Assembly: GCF_014649695.1 (NCBI RefSeq)
Contig: NZ_BMTN01000001.1
Span: 868,001-932,000, forward strand
Origin: Streptomyces kurssanovii
GTDB taxonomy: Bacteria > Actinomycetota > Actinomycetes > Streptomycetales > Streptomycetaceae
Reading direction: 5' to 3'
Length of the DNA: 64,000 nucleotides
Each line of letters starts with the position of its first letter. Within the stretch, counting starts at the first letter, position 1. This document shows, piece after piece, positions 16,575 to 25,894 of this stretch. The notes beneath the pieces are model-generated. The model made no database searches and was not told where the DNA came from. It saw nothing but the letters and a program-made list of their open reading frames with translations. Position numbers and translations under genes: made by a program.

Positions 16575-17980
16575 CCGTACCGCTCGACTTCACCGCCTCC
16601 CTGACACCGGCTGAGCGAGCCGCGCACGGCAGAACGGCGCGCACGCGTGCGTCGCGTTCGAGCCACGGCTGGTTCGAGACGGATCAGGGGCGCCCCGACC
16701 CGGTCGAGGTGATCGAGCGACAGTCGGCGGACCGGCTTCCGGAGTTGGTGCCGATCCGCTACGGCCGCATGCTCGAGTCACCGTTCCGCTTCTACCGTGG
16801 CGCGGCGGCGGTCATGGCGGCGGACCTGGCGCCGCTCCCGAACACAGGGCTGCGGGTGCAACTGTGCGGGGACGCCCACCTGCTGAACTTCCGGCTGCTC
16901 GCCTCGCCGGAGCGACATCTGGTCTTCGATCTCAACGACTTCGACGAGACCCTGCCCGGGCCCTTCGAGTGGGACGTCAAGCGGCTGGCGGCAAGCTTCG
17001 TGACAGCGGGGCGGGCCAACGGCTTCTCGCTCAAGGAGCAGAACGGAGCTGTGCGCAGCTGCGTGAAGGCGTACCGGAAGCGGATGCACGAGTTCGCTGC
17101 CATGCGCACCCTCGACATCTGGTACGCCCAGGACGACGCCGACCGGATGCGGGAATTGATGGCCTCGTCGATGGACGCAGAGGCCAGGCGCCGTACCGCT
17201 CGCGCGACGGCGCGGGCCCGCACGCGTACGCATCTCCAGGCTTTCACGAAGCTGACCCGGCTCACGGCCGAGGGACGGCGCATCACGCCGGACCCGCCGT
17301 TGATCACTCCACTCGGCCAACTGCTGGCCGAGCCGTCCGAGGCCGGTCGGGAGAATGAGCTCAAAACCCTTTTGAACGGTTATGCACGCACCCTGCCGCC
17401 CGAACGCCGGTACCTGCTGCGTCACTACCGTCTGGTGGACATGGCTCGGAAGGTGGTGGGCGTCGGTAGTGTGGGGACGCGCTGCTGGATCCTGCTCCTG
17501 CTGGGCAGGGACGACGATGATCCCCTTCTGCTGCAGGCCAAGGAGGCCCAGGAGTCGGTACTGTCCGCCCACCTCGCCGGCGATGGCTACGACAACCATG
17601 GCCGCCGGGTGGTCACCGGTCAGCGCCTGATCCAGACGACCAGCGACATCTTTCTGGGATGGACGCACGTCGTGGGCCTCGACGGACAGAGCCGGGACTT
17701 CTACGTGCGCCAGCTGTGGGACTGGAAGGGCATAGCACGGCCGGAGACCATGGGGCCGGGCCTGCTCTCCCTCTTCGGCATGTTGTGCGGGGCATCTTTG
17801 GCGCGGGCCCACGCCCGTTCCGGCGATCCCGTCGCCATCGCCGCCTACCTGGGTGGCAGCGACCGCTTCGACCGCGCGCTCACCGAATTCGCCCAGTCCT
17901 ACGCCGATCAGAACGAGCGGGACTTCGAGGTGCTGGGAGCCGCTTGCCGCTCCGGCAGGATCACGGCGGAGCGCGGTTGA
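16571..17980 (+). CDS. DUF2252-family protein
   Basis: A 469-residue protein with the DUF2252 signatures: RYGRMLESPFRFYRGAA (about 64-80), VQLCGDAHLLNFRLLASPE, VFDLNDFDETLPGPFEWDVKRLA and, near the C-terminus, RDFYVRQLWDWKG and SLARAHARSGD. The GDxHxxN and DFDE elements resemble the catalytic loop and metal-binding motifs of aminoglycoside phosphotransferase-like kinases, so a small-molecule kinase role is possible but unproven. GGAGG precedes the ATG. It forms a two-gene unit with the 101-residue protein, divergent from an HdeD-like gene. Confidence 0.82.
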   Translation: MTVPLDFTASLTPAERAAHGRTARTRASRSSHGWFETDQGRPDPVEVIERQSADRLPELVPIRYGRMLESPFRFYRGAAAVMAADLAPLPNTGLRVQLCGDAHLLNFRLLASPERHLVFDLNDFDETLPGPFEWDVKRLAASFVTAGRANGFSLKEQNGAVRSCVKAYRKRMHEFAAMRTLDIWYAQDDADRMRELMASSMDAEARRRTARATARARTRTHLQAFTKLTRLTAEGRRITPDPPLITPLGQLLAEPSEAGRENELKTLLNGYARTLPPERRYLLRHYRLVDMARKVVGVGSVGTRCWILLLLGRDDDDPLLLQAKEAQESVLSAHLAGDGYDNHGRRVVTGQRLIQTTSDIFLGWTHVVGLDGQSRDFYVRQLWDWKGIARPETMGPGLLSLFGMLCGASLARAHARSGDPVAIAAYLGGSDRFDRALTEFAQSYADQNERDFEVLGAACRSGRITAERG

Positions 17981-18103
17981 GCGGCCCTCGTGAGAGACCC
18001 CTACCCCCACGGCCGCCGCAACCGCCGGACGACATGCCCGGTCACCGCGGCCGCAGGCCCGCCTCGAACCACCACCAGTCCGTCTGCCCTGCTGTAGGTG
18101 CTG

Positions 18104-18931
18104 TCAGTGGTGCGGCCGGGAGCCCTGCCGGGAACGGCGCTCAAGGTACAGGCGGCCGACGACGGCTCCCAGGTGGATGACCACGCCTACCGCCACCAGC
18201 CAGGACAGAATGACCATGACGACACCGATGGGGCCGTACTTCTCGTTGTTCTCCACGATCGACGCGGAGAAGAAGCGGGCGGAGAAGCCGCCCAGGCCCG
18301 TCCAGCACACAGCTGTGACGACGGCCGGGGGTAGCAGAGTGTGCCACCGCACGGCGGGGACGAGCAGTACGTACATGGTCACCCACCAGAAGCATGTCGC
18401 GACGCCGAGACCGAACAGGCTCCGCAGTACCGGCCCCTCGAGCGCTCTGCCGACCACGGCCTGCACGGAGCAGTAGGCCAGTAGGAGCGCGAGCCAGCAG
18501 AGCTGCGCCGGAATGTCGCGCCAGCCGCGGTGCGGGACATCGAAGAGCCTCTGATACCAGCTCTGCAGGGTGCCGGCGACGGCCACGGCACCGACGATCA
18601 GCAGGCAGGCGCTCGACACCGTGAGGGATCCAAGGTCCTCGCCGCCGGCGAAGAGCGACGCCACAGCTTGGGCCGCCTCCCGGCTGAGCCCCAGCCAGCC
18701 GGCGACCGCGGTGGCGGCGTCACGGCCGGCCGCGGCCGTGATGACGATGAGGAAGGGGAAGAAGCACAGCAGTGAAAGCGCGGAGAGCTGGAAGGAGTTG
18801 CCGAAGAAATCGATCGCCGAGAGCCGACTCCACACCATGCCTGCCTGGCTGTCCCGGTAGCGCCGGGCCGCAGCCTGCCTGCGCCGGTCCAGAGCGGCCC
18901 GGCGACGTGCTCGCGGACTGTTGCTTGTCAT
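18104..18931 (-). CDS. YihY/BrkB-family membrane protein
   Basis: A 275-residue protein. A basic N-terminus (RARRRAALDRRRQAAARRYRDS) precedes about six helices of the YihY/BrkB family, with LSALSLLCFFPFLIVITAA, WYQRLFDVPHRGWRD and the typical late stretch YGPIGVVMVILSWLVAVGVVIHLGAVVG. The molecular function of the family is unsettled. There is no clear ribosome-binding site, and ATG 18931 may be leaderless. It converges on the DUF2252 gene. Confidence 0.82.
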   Translation of the reverse strand: MTSNSPRARRRAALDRRRQAAARRYRDSQAGMVWSRLSAIDFFGNSFQLSALSLLCFFPFLIVITAAAGRDAATAVAGWLGLSREAAQAVASLFAGGEDLGSLTVSSACLLIVGAVAVAGTLQSWYQRLFDVPHRGWRDIPAQLCWLALLLAYCSVQAVVGRALEGPVLRSLFGLGVATCFWWVTMYVLLVPAVRWHTLLPPAVVTAVCWTGLGGFSARFFSASIVENNEKYGPIGVVMVILSWLVAVGVVIHLGAVVGRLYLERRSRQGSRPHH

Positions 18932-19265
18932 GGAATCAAGTGAACCGCTGCCGGCCCGGGCGATGTGCGGGACACGTCCGTGGCCGAACCGCGGGCGGCA
19001 GGCGCAAGGTGCGCGGCAGAGGCGACCAGGCGCCTCATGTCCGGCTGCCCCAGGTGGGACGAGCCTGCACGGCACCCCGCCGGGCGACCGACGCCGACGC
19101 AGGACCGGTCCATTGAACGCCGCCGCTCCCGACGCACTGGTCTCCACGTCGTGGTGGACCGCCACGAAGCTGAGCAGCCGCCTGGCCCGTCGACCAGGGC
19201 GAGGCCGGCGCCCTGAAGGCGTACGCGGAGGCGTGTGAGTGCAGCGTTCCGTGCGGTGCAGGACC
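18932..19265. other. Intergenic stretch without a recognisable gene
   Basis: The 334 bases hold open frames only of shadow type. I see no ribosome-binding site, repeat or homology I can support. The terminator of the hydrolase operon begins at 19266. Confidence 0.4.
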
Positions 19266-19300
19266 GGCAGCCCCCTGGCCCGTGCCGCCGGGGGGCTGCC
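19266..19300 (-). terminator. Terminator of the 19.4-24.5 kb operon
   Basis: The 14-base arms GGCAGCCCCCTGGC (19266-19279) and 19287-19300 pair with a single G-U and a 7-base loop, 84 bases beyond the hydrolase stop codon. Confidence 0.7.
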
Positions 19301-19383
19301 GTCAGTGGTGCCAGGTATGTGCGCGGTGGGTGCGGATCAGGCTCTGCACATGCTGTTGTCGTACGGAGTCCGAGCGCGGCGGT

Positions 19384-19992
19384 CTATGAGACCGGCGGTG
19401 GGCCCGCATGGCACCAGCCGTGTGCGAGTGCCTCGACGAGCTCCTCGGCCTGGAGCCACGGACCGTGTCCCGAGGCGGGGTTGAGGTGTCCGACGGGGCC
19501 GAGTTCCACCAGCCGGCTTCCCCATTCCCGAGCGAGTTCGGCGACGCGCCCCAGGGACCCCAGGGGATCGTTCGAACTGGCCGCGACGATGCTGGGGAAG
19601 GGCAGCGGCTTCCGGGGCACCGGTGTCCAGCCGTACGTCGCCAGCTCGTCGGGAGCGGGGTAGCCGTCCGGCAGCGGCGTCTCGAAGTCCGGGGGCGCGG
19701 CCAGCAGTGCGCCCCGGACGTCCGCGTCGTGCCACTGAGCCCATTGCACCGTGGTCATGACGCCCGCGCTGTGGGCGACGATCACGACCGGCCCGGTGAT
19801 CTGCACCATCACCTCGACCACGTTGGCGACGTGGGCGTCTCGGCTGAGACGGTTCCACGCCGGCGGTGGGACGATGCGGACGGTGCGGCCGGCTTGACGG
19901 AGCTGCTCGGCAAGGATGGTCTGCCAGTGGTCCTCGACGTGGTCCCGCATGCCGGGAACGATCACGATCGTGGGCCCCGAGGTTCCTGTCAT
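19384..19992 (-). CDS. RBBP9/YdeN-type alpha/beta hydrolase
   Basis: A 202-residue serine hydrolase of the RBBP9/YdeN group. It has the opening strand TIVIVPGMRDHVEDHW, the nucleophile elbow VAHSAGVM (Ser about 74) and a late acidic residue in ASSNDPLG with the final His in VELGPVGHLN. The group has carboxylesterase-like activity of unknown substrate. Its ATG overlaps the stop of the MFS gene by four bases, so it is the last gene of the catabolic operon. Confidence 0.82.
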   Translation of the reverse strand: MTGTSGPTIVIVPGMRDHVEDHWQTILAEQLRQAGRTVRIVPPPAWNRLSRDAHVANVVEVMVQITGPVVIVAHSAGVMTTVQWAQWHDADVRGALLAAPPDFETPLPDGYPAPDELATYGWTPVPRKPLPFPSIVAASSNDPLGSLGRVAELAREWGSRLVELGPVGHLNPASGHGPWLQAEELVEALAHGWCHAGPPPVS

Positions 19993-21338
19993 GAGGACGC
20001 CTCCGGTTCCTCGGGCCCCGCCGTCGCGACGGGGCGGGTGAGACGGTGGAGATCGCGCTCGTACCGGTGGCGGCCGACCAGAAGGGCCCCGGTGGCCGCG
20101 ATCGCCACGAGCGGGATGAGCTGGAGCGCGCCGAGCAGGCCGAGCCGGTCCGCGAGCGCGCCGGTGACCGCAGGGCCGGGGGCCAGTCCGAGAAGGCTCT
20201 GGGCCAGCGTAAGTGTGGCGAACGCCGTCGCCGCGATGGCCGCGGGGGTCAGATTCGCCACCATGGCGGCCCCCGGCCCGGCCGTTCCGGCGCACAGCAG
20301 GGCTCCGAGCGCCAGCATCAGCAACTGTGTCGGGCCGGCAGGGAGGCGGAACGCGGTCATCAGCAGGACGAGAGAGCCGACGCTGCAACTGATGGCGACG
20401 GTCCACTTGTGGATCGGGGCGCGCCGGCTGAACCGGTCCGAGGCGATTCCGCCGGCGATCATGCCGATTCCGATCACCAGGGCGAAGAGGCCCGCGGTCG
20501 CGCCGGCCTTGGCGGTGGGCATGTCGTAGTAGCGGTCGAAGTAGCTGGGCAGCCAGGCGATCAGGGCCCCCGCGATGAACAACTGCAGACCGCTGCCGAT
20601 GTAGGCGCTGATCACGGAGACGGAGGAGAACAGCCGTGGGAGGAGCACGCGAAGGCGGTCGGGCGCACCGACGCCGACCCTGCCTTCGACCGGATCCTGT
20701 CGCGGGGCCAGCCGCTTCTCCGTGACGACGAGGGCGTAGATGCCCGCGAGCACCAGGCCGAAGAGGCCCATCACGGCGAACGCCCAACGCCAGCCGTGTA
20801 CCTGGGCCACGGCGCCGCCGATGGATATGCCCAGGACCGAGCCGAAGGCCCCGCCGGCGATGAAGGCCCCGGAGAGCGTGGCCCGCAGGGCGCGGGGGAA
20901 GACGCTGAGGACCACGGCGATGCCGACGCTGCCGTACGCGGCCTCACCGATGCCGACGAAGAGCCGGCCGACGAACATCTGGCCGTAGGTCGCCGCCACC
21001 GCGCAGCCGAGGGTCGCCAGGCTCCACATCGTGGCCGCGATGACCAGCGATCTGACCCTGCCCCACCGGTCGGCCAGCAGCGAGAGGGGGAAGGTGAGCA
21101 GACCGACCATCAGCGCCACGATGCCGCTGAGGGAGCCCAGCCGGGCGTCCGACAGGAGCCAGTCGGCCTTCAGCATCGGGAAGACGGCGTTGAGGACCTG
21201 CCGGGACATGTAGTCCGAGAGCAGGAGTCCGAAACTCAGTGCAAAGACGACCCAGGCATAGCGCCGGGACACGGGCCACTCCGAGGAACCGGCACCGGTT
21301 CTGCCCGGGGCGGGTTCCGCAGTGGTGAGAAACCCCAT
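19989..21338 (-). CDS. MFS transporter (organic acid/aromatic type)
   Basis: A 449-residue, 12-helix major facilitator. The first helices read WVVFALSFGLLLSDYMSRQVLNAVFP, and the signature loop LADRWGRVRSL follows helix 2. The second half contains ASDRFSRRAPIHKW. The family resembles anion:cation and hexuronate/phthalate-type symporters (inference from the DYxSRQ start). ATG 21338 is chosen because GAGG stands eight bases upstream; ATG 21344 would be too close to it. It probably imports the substrate of the linked catabolic enzymes. Confidence 0.82.
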   Translation of the reverse strand: MGFLTTAEPAPGRTGAGSSEWPVSRRYAWVVFALSFGLLLSDYMSRQVLNAVFPMLKADWLLSDARLGSLSGIVALMVGLLTFPLSLLADRWGRVRSLVIAATMWSLATLGCAVAATYGQMFVGRLFVGIGEAAYGSVGIAVVLSVFPRALRATLSGAFIAGGAFGSVLGISIGGAVAQVHGWRWAFAVMGLFGLVLAGIYALVVTEKRLAPRQDPVEGRVGVGAPDRLRVLLPRLFSSVSVISAYIGSGLQLFIAGALIAWLPSYFDRYYDMPTAKAGATAGLFALVIGIGMIAGGIASDRFSRRAPIHKWTVAISCSVGSLVLLMTAFRLPAGPTQLLMLALGALLCAGTAGPGAAMVANLTPAAIAATAFATLTLAQSLLGLAPGPAVTGALADRLGLLGALQLIPLVAIAATGALLVGRHRYERDLHRLTRPVATAGPEEPEASS

Positions 21339-21377
21339 TGTCATCACCTCAACTGCTCTTGACGGAAAGGGAAAGGG

Positions 21378-22292
21378 TCAGAACGGCCTGTCGCCGACGA
21401 TCCCGGCGCGCTCCATCCGGCGGACGGCGGGCCAGTAGTCCTGGACGGCGTAGTGCTGGGTGGAGCGGTTGTCCCAGATGGCGACGCTGTTCGGCGTCCA
21501 GCGCCAGCGCACCTGGTACTCCGGGACCGCGGCCTGGCTGATCAGGTAGTTCAGCAGCAGGCCCGCGCCGGGCGCGTAGTCCTGCCCGAAGCGGACGTTC
21601 CCGGGCGTGTGGTAGTTGACGAAGTGCGTGGTGAAGGCGTTGACGAAGAGGATCTGTTCGCCGGTCTCGGGGTGGGTGCGCACCACCGGGTGTTCCGCGT
21701 CGGGGAACCGCGCCTTGAGCGCGTGACGCTTCTCCTGCGGCATGACGGCGCCGAAGGTGGCCTCGATGCTGTGCCGCGCGCGCAGATCCTGGATCTGCGT
21801 CTTGATGTGCTCCGGGAGGCGGCTGTAGGCCTCGGCCATGTTGACCCAGATCGTGTCTCCGCCCACCGGGGGTGACTCGATGCAGCGCAGCACGGCGCCC
21901 ATGGGAGGGTTCTCGCGCCAGGTGGCGTCGGTGTGGAGCGCGTTCTCGTAGTGCTCGGGCGCGCTGTCCAGGTCCTTGTAGATGCGGACGAGGCCGGGGT
22001 GGTCGGGGTCGCTGCCGGCGACCGGGTGGTCCTCCAGCGGGCCGAAGCGCTCGGCGAAGGTGACGTGTTCCGCGCGGGTGATGTCCTGGTCCCGCAGGAA
22101 CAGCACCTTGTACTGCAGGAGCAGGGCCCTGATCTCGGCGACCAGGTCGTCGTCGCGCGAGGCGTCGCCAAGGTTCACGCCGGAGAGTTCGGCGCCGATG
22201 GTGCAGGTCAGCGGCTCGACCTTGATCGAGCCGCGGGAGTGGGCGCGCACCGACGCGGGTGCGCCCTCCTGCGGGGCGAGAGTCTTTTCCAT
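21378..22292 (-). CDS. TauD/TfdA-family Fe(II)/2-oxoglutarate dioxygenase
   Basis: A 304-residue dioxygenase. The facial triad is visible in ALHTDATW (His and Asp) and in RSTQHYAVQDYW (distal His), with the 2-oxoglutarate-binding Arg in RRMERAGI near the end. VLFLRDQDIT, FGPLEDHPV and ESPPVGGDTIWVNM follow the family order. These enzymes hydroxylate next to a heteroatom, often releasing sulfite, an alcohol or an amine. The substrate is unknown. It is 39 bp upstream of the MFS gene and 48 bp downstream of the quinone oxidoreductase gene. Confidence 0.88.
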   Translation of the reverse strand: MEKTLAPQEGAPASVRAHSRGSIKVEPLTCTIGAELSGVNLGDASRDDDLVAEIRALLLQYKVLFLRDQDITRAEHVTFAERFGPLEDHPVAGSDPDHPGLVRIYKDLDSAPEHYENALHTDATWRENPPMGAVLRCIESPPVGGDTIWVNMAEAYSRLPEHIKTQIQDLRARHSIEATFGAVMPQEKRHALKARFPDAEHPVVRTHPETGEQILFVNAFTTHFVNYHTPGNVRFGQDYAPGAGLLLNYLISQAAVPEYQVRWRWTPNSVAIWDNRSTQHYAVQDYWPAVRRMERAGIVGDRPF

Positions 22293-22340
22293 GGTGCTTC
22301 CTCCTCGAGAGGGTGGTGGTGCGCGTGAGCCTGCAGGGGC

Positions 22341-23315
22341 TCAGAGGACGAAGACGGACGATCCCGTGGTCCGTCCCGTTTCCAGCTCGCGATGCGCCTC
22401 GACGGCGTCCTCGAGCGCGTAGCGCTGGTTGATCGCGATGGCGATGCGTCCGGAGGCGACGTGGTCGAAGAGCTCGCCCGCAAGTTCGGCCCGCTCGGCG
22501 GGGTCGGCGATGTAGTCGGCGAGCGCGGGCCGGGTGACGAACAGGGAGCCGCTGACGGCCAGTTGCATGGCGTCGATGGGTGGGACGGGTCCGGAGGCCG
22601 TACCGAAGCAGACCAGCAGCCCGCGGCGCCGCAGCGAGGCGAGCGAGGTGGCGTAGGTGGACCTGCCGACGCTGTCGAAGGCGACGGGGACCCCGGCGCC
22701 GTCGGTCAGTTCGCGCACCCGCTCGGCCACGTTCTCGCGCTGGTAGTGGATGACGTGGTCGCAGCCGTGGGCGCGGGCGAGCTCGGCCTTCTCCTCGGTG
22801 GAGACGGTGCCGATGACGTTCAGCCCCAGCAGCTTGGCCCACTGGCAGACGATGAGGCCGACGCCTCCCGCCGCCGCGGTCAGCAGGATCGTGTCGCCGG
22901 CCTTCAGCGGGTGGATCCTGCGCAGCAGGTACGCGGAGGTGAGTCCGCGCATGGTCATCGCAGCCGCGGTCTCGAAGCCGATGCCCTGAGGCAGCCGGAT
23001 CAGGGAGTCGGCGGGCATCACCCGTTCCGTGCTGTAGGCGCCGAGCGGGCTTCCGGTGTACGTGACCCGGTCGCCCTCGGCGACGTGGGTGACCCCCTCG
23101 CCCACTGCCTCGACCACACCCGCGGCCTCGACGCCCAGTCCGGCGGGCAGCGTCGCGGGATACAGGCCACTGCGGAAGTAGGTGTCGGCGAAGTTGAGTC
23201 CGACGGCTTCGTGCCGGATCCGTACCTCGCCCGGACCGGGGTCGCCGACGACGACCTCCTCCCGGCGCAGGACCTCGGGACCGCCGGTCTCCTTGAAGCG
23301 GATGGCGTGAGCCAT
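22341..23315 (-). CDS. NADPH:quinone oxidoreductase (MDR, zinc-free)
   Basis: A 324-residue medium-chain dehydrogenase of the quinone oxidoreductase type. Seen are NFADTYFRSGLYPATLPAGLGVEAAGVVEAVGEG, AMTMRGLTSAYLL and the nucleotide loop TAAAGGVGLIVCQWAK. GGQIxxYG-type signatures and zinc ligands are absent, as expected for QOR. It would reduce a quinone or an enone intermediate in the linked pathway. Confidence 0.88.
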   Translation of the reverse strand: MAHAIRFKETGGPEVLRREEVVVGDPGPGEVRIRHEAVGLNFADTYFRSGLYPATLPAGLGVEAAGVVEAVGEGVTHVAEGDRVTYTGSPLGAYSTERVMPADSLIRLPQGIGFETAAAMTMRGLTSAYLLRRIHPLKAGDTILLTAAAGGVGLIVCQWAKLLGLNVIGTVSTEEKAELARAHGCDHVIHYQRENVAERVRELTDGAGVPVAFDSVGRSTYATSLASLRRRGLLVCFGTASGPVPPIDAMQLAVSGSLFVTRPALADYIADPAERAELAGELFDHVASGRIAIAINQRYALEDAVEAHRELETGRTTGSSVFVL

Positions 23316-23441
23316 GGGCGTACTCCGTTGTTCGTGGGGTGAGGAGGAGATGGGGACCGCCGATGCCGGGGGTCGGCCCCGGCGGCCTCGTGGGGCTCGG
23401 ATACGCGGCGGGCGCGGCGGCGCGGTGGTCCCGTGCCGCGA

Positions 23442-24494
23442 TCAGACGTCGCGCAGCATGAAGCCGCGCCGGCCAGGACGGCGGTTCGGCACCATGCCGA
23501 GGCGGGAGAGCGTCTCGTCGGCGCCGGAGTAGTACTCACCGAGCTTGTAGATCTTCTTGGCCTCGGCGCCGGTCGCGATGTCACGACCGAGCGCCTCGGA
23601 GATCTGCACCATCTGCTCGACCTGCTCGACGGTGGTCATACGCTCGCCCTTGCGCCGCCACAGGTTGTCCTCGTTGCCCACGCGCACGTGCACGCCGAGC
23701 GCGATGCCGATCGCGTTCATCGGCGCCACAGCACGCATGGAACTCTCGATCGTGAGGACAGCGCCGTCCGGGGTGCGGCGGACGAACTCGATCAGGTCGG
23801 CCGGGTGCCGGCCCGCGAAGCCGCCCCCGATGGCCACGTAGTTGAGGACCAGCGGACCGGTGTGGATGCCGGCCCGGACGAGCCGCTCCACGGTCTCGAG
23901 CTGGGCCAGCGTGGCGAGCTGGAAATGCGGCTGGATGCCGTTCGCGTGCAGGCGCTTGAGGTGCTCCAGGTAGAAGTCGGGACCCGCCTCGACGACCATG
24001 TCGCGGTATGCCTTGTAGTACTCGGGCTTGGCGATCGAGGTGCCTTCCAGATCGTCGTCGGTCATGATCTCGACGATGTTCATCTGGCTGGTGTTGATCG
24101 CGATCGTCACCTGGTCCGGCGCCGGGGCGAGGTCGGCCAGCAGGTGGCGGGTGTCGTAGCTCAGCCACTTCGCCTCGCTGCCCTCGTCCTCGGGGGCGAA
24201 TGAGATCGAGCCGCCGATCTGCAGGACCATGCCCGGCACGGCCTCCCGCAGTCGGCCCAGCAGCTCGTTGAACATGGACATCCGCTTGGAGCCCTTGCCG
24301 TCGAGCTCACGAACGTGGATGTGGAGCACGGTGGCGCCGGCGTTGTAGCAGTCGACGGCCGCCTGGACGTGCTCGTCCATCGTCAGGGGAAGGTCGTCGG
24401 CGTCCCCGGGCAGCCACTCCGGCCCGTAGGGAGCGGCCTGGATCACCAGCTTCTCCTGGTTCTCCGGGAAAAGTGAGTCGTCGTGGAAGTGCAC
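23442..24494 (-). CDS. Beta-keto acid cleavage enzyme (BKACE, DUF849)
   Basis: A 350-residue TIM-barrel protein of the BKACE family. The N-terminal strand reads KLVIQAAPYGPEW. The zinc-binding HxH is in ATVLHIHVRE, and GGSISF, INTSQMNIVE, QPHFQLATLAQ and ALGVHVRVGNEDNLW (metal/substrate Glu) follow. The family condenses a beta-keto acid with acetyl-CoA and releases acetoacetate and a shortened acyl-CoA. It starts at GTG 24494 behind AAGGAG and is the first gene of the operon BKACE-QOR-TauD-MFS-hydrolase. The keto acid is not evident from the sequence. Confidence 0.88.
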   Translation of the reverse strand: MHFHDDSLFPENQEKLVIQAAPYGPEWLPGDADDLPLTMDEHVQAAVDCYNAGATVLHIHVRELDGKGSKRMSMFNELLGRLREAVPGMVLQIGGSISFAPEDEGSEAKWLSYDTRHLLADLAPAPDQVTIAINTSQMNIVEIMTDDDLEGTSIAKPEYYKAYRDMVVEAGPDFYLEHLKRLHANGIQPHFQLATLAQLETVERLVRAGIHTGPLVLNYVAIGGGFAGRHPADLIEFVRRTPDGAVLTIESSMRAVAPMNAIGIALGVHVRVGNEDNLWRRKGERMTTVEQVEQMVQISEALGRDIATGAEAKKIYKLGEYYSGADETLSRLGMVPNRRPGRRGFMLRDV

Positions 24495-24706
24495 GGTCCG
24501 TCTCCTTCGTGCGATCGGTGATCACTCGCCGGGAGCTGCGCCCCGTGCGATGCGGGGCCGCGAGATGTCGGCGAGGATCGATGCGGGTCACCGGGGGACA
24601 GCGGGCGCATGGCGGCCCGGTACGCTCGACCGGTCCGGAGGGGACGTGCACTGGGGGAGTACCACGGCTCTCCTCCGGCGGCCGACCGCGTCTCTGCGGT
24701 GCTGCC

Positions 24707-24759
24707 AAGGTAGGGGCGAGCACCCGAGCCCGCTTGACCCTCGGGGACGGATAACTTGT
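24707..24759 (-). promoter_or_regulatory. AraC-type element plus -10, facing the BKACE operon
   Basis: On the minus strand, ACAAGT at 24759 and GGTCAAGC ending at 24732 stand 22 bp apart (CAAG to CAAG), with GTCCC between. After a gap of exactly 19 bases comes TACCTT (24712-24707). A twin element with the same spacing faces the acyl-CoA ligase at 25895. Confidence 0.6.
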
Positions 24760-24832
24760 CATTTGGGGACATCGCTCAGTGACGCGCCGAGTGAGCCGGC
24801 CCGCCCCGGCCGCCCTCGTGCCACTTGTGGCG

Positions 24833-25855
24833 TCAGTCCCGGCCGGGGAGTTGTTGCCGGCTCCTGTCGGTGCGCCACGACCTCGGGCTGCATCCGAACT
24901 GCTCGCGGAACCAGCGCGAGAAGGCGCTCAGCGACGAGAAGCCCAGCAGGTCGGAGATCTCCGTCAGCGTGCGCCGCGGATTCGCGACGAACTGCTCGGC
25001 GAGGTGCACGCGGGTGGCGTTCAGGAGTGAGGAGAACGTCTCGCCCGAGGAGGCCAGATGCCGGTGGACGGTGCGCCGGTCGACCCCCAGGCTGCGCGCG
25101 ACCTGCTCGATCGAGCAGCGCCCGCTCGGCAGCAGGACCTCGATCAGCTCCCGTACCCGGTCCGCGACGGTGGTGTCCTTGGGGACCGCGATCGCCTCGA
25201 AGTACTGGCGGGCGTACTCCCGCAGCAGCGGGTCCGCCGTAGCGTTGGGCGCATCGAGGTCGTCGGCGTAGAAGACGATGCCGTCGAACTCGCGGTCGAA
25301 CTCCACAGCGGGGCCGAACACGCGTCGGTGCGTCGCGGCGTCCGCCGGTCCGGGGTGCCGGAACCAGACGGAGAGAGGCTGCCACCGTGTGTGCAGGAAG
25401 CCCCGCAGGATCCGGTGGAAGGCGGCGACGGCCAGTTCCGTGGCCTGCCGGGTCTCCATCGTCTCGCCGAGCCGCAGGTCGACCTTCAACGTCGCCAGCC
25501 CGTCGCCTTCGGACAGCCGGGCGTGCAGGACCTCGTTGTACATGTGCTGATGACGGATCAACAGCCCCAGTGCGCTCCGTACGTCGGGTTCCTCGCGGAC
25601 GACCAGACTGACGGGGCCGAGGTTGGAGAAGCGCCGGAACTCGGCCATCAGTACGCCGAAATCCTCGTGCCCGGAGGCGGCTGCCGACAGTTCGAGCACC
25701 TGGACCGCGGCCGCCCCGGAGATCCACCGGTCCTGGACCGCGAGGGCCGCGGTGTCCAGGCCCACGCGCTGCATCAGGGACTGCGGGTCGATGCCGAGCG
25801 AGCGGCACAGCTCGACATAACCGCTGAGGGCCGCGGTGCGGACCAGAGGCCTCAT
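24833..25855 (-). CDS. AraC-family transcriptional regulator
   Basis: A 340-residue regulator. The N-terminal arabinose-binding-type domain (PF12625-like: LCRSLGIDPQSLMQRVGLD, GHEDFGVLMAEF) is followed by a C-terminal double helix-turn-helix (about 240-335) with SIEQVARSLGVDRRTVHRHLASSG and LTEISDLLGFSSLSAFSRWFREQFG. ATG 25855 has GGAGGG upstream. It lies between the two arms of the catabolic island and is the obvious candidate to bind the twin sites on either side of it. Confidence 0.88.
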   Translation of the reverse strand: MRPLVRTAALSGYVELCRSLGIDPQSLMQRVGLDTAALAVQDRWISGAAAVQVLELSAAASGHEDFGVLMAEFRRFSNLGPVSLVVREEPDVRSALGLLIRHQHMYNEVLHARLSEGDGLATLKVDLRLGETMETRQATELAVAAFHRILRGFLHTRWQPLSVWFRHPGPADAATHRRVFGPAVEFDREFDGIVFYADDLDAPNATADPLLREYARQYFEAIAVPKDTTVADRVRELIEVLLPSGRCSIEQVARSLGVDRRTVHRHLASSGETFSSLLNATRVHLAEQFVANPRRTLTEISDLLGFSSLSAFSRWFREQFGCSPRSWRTDRSRQQLPGRD

Positions 25856-25894
25856 GCAGCCCTCCAGAGGCTGTCCGGGTCCTGTCCCGAGAAA

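Noticed and set aside
18921-19238. Plus-strand frame of 105 residues in the gap after the BrkB gene
   Set aside because: Low-complexity Arg/Pro/Gly composition with no start signal; treated as non-coding.
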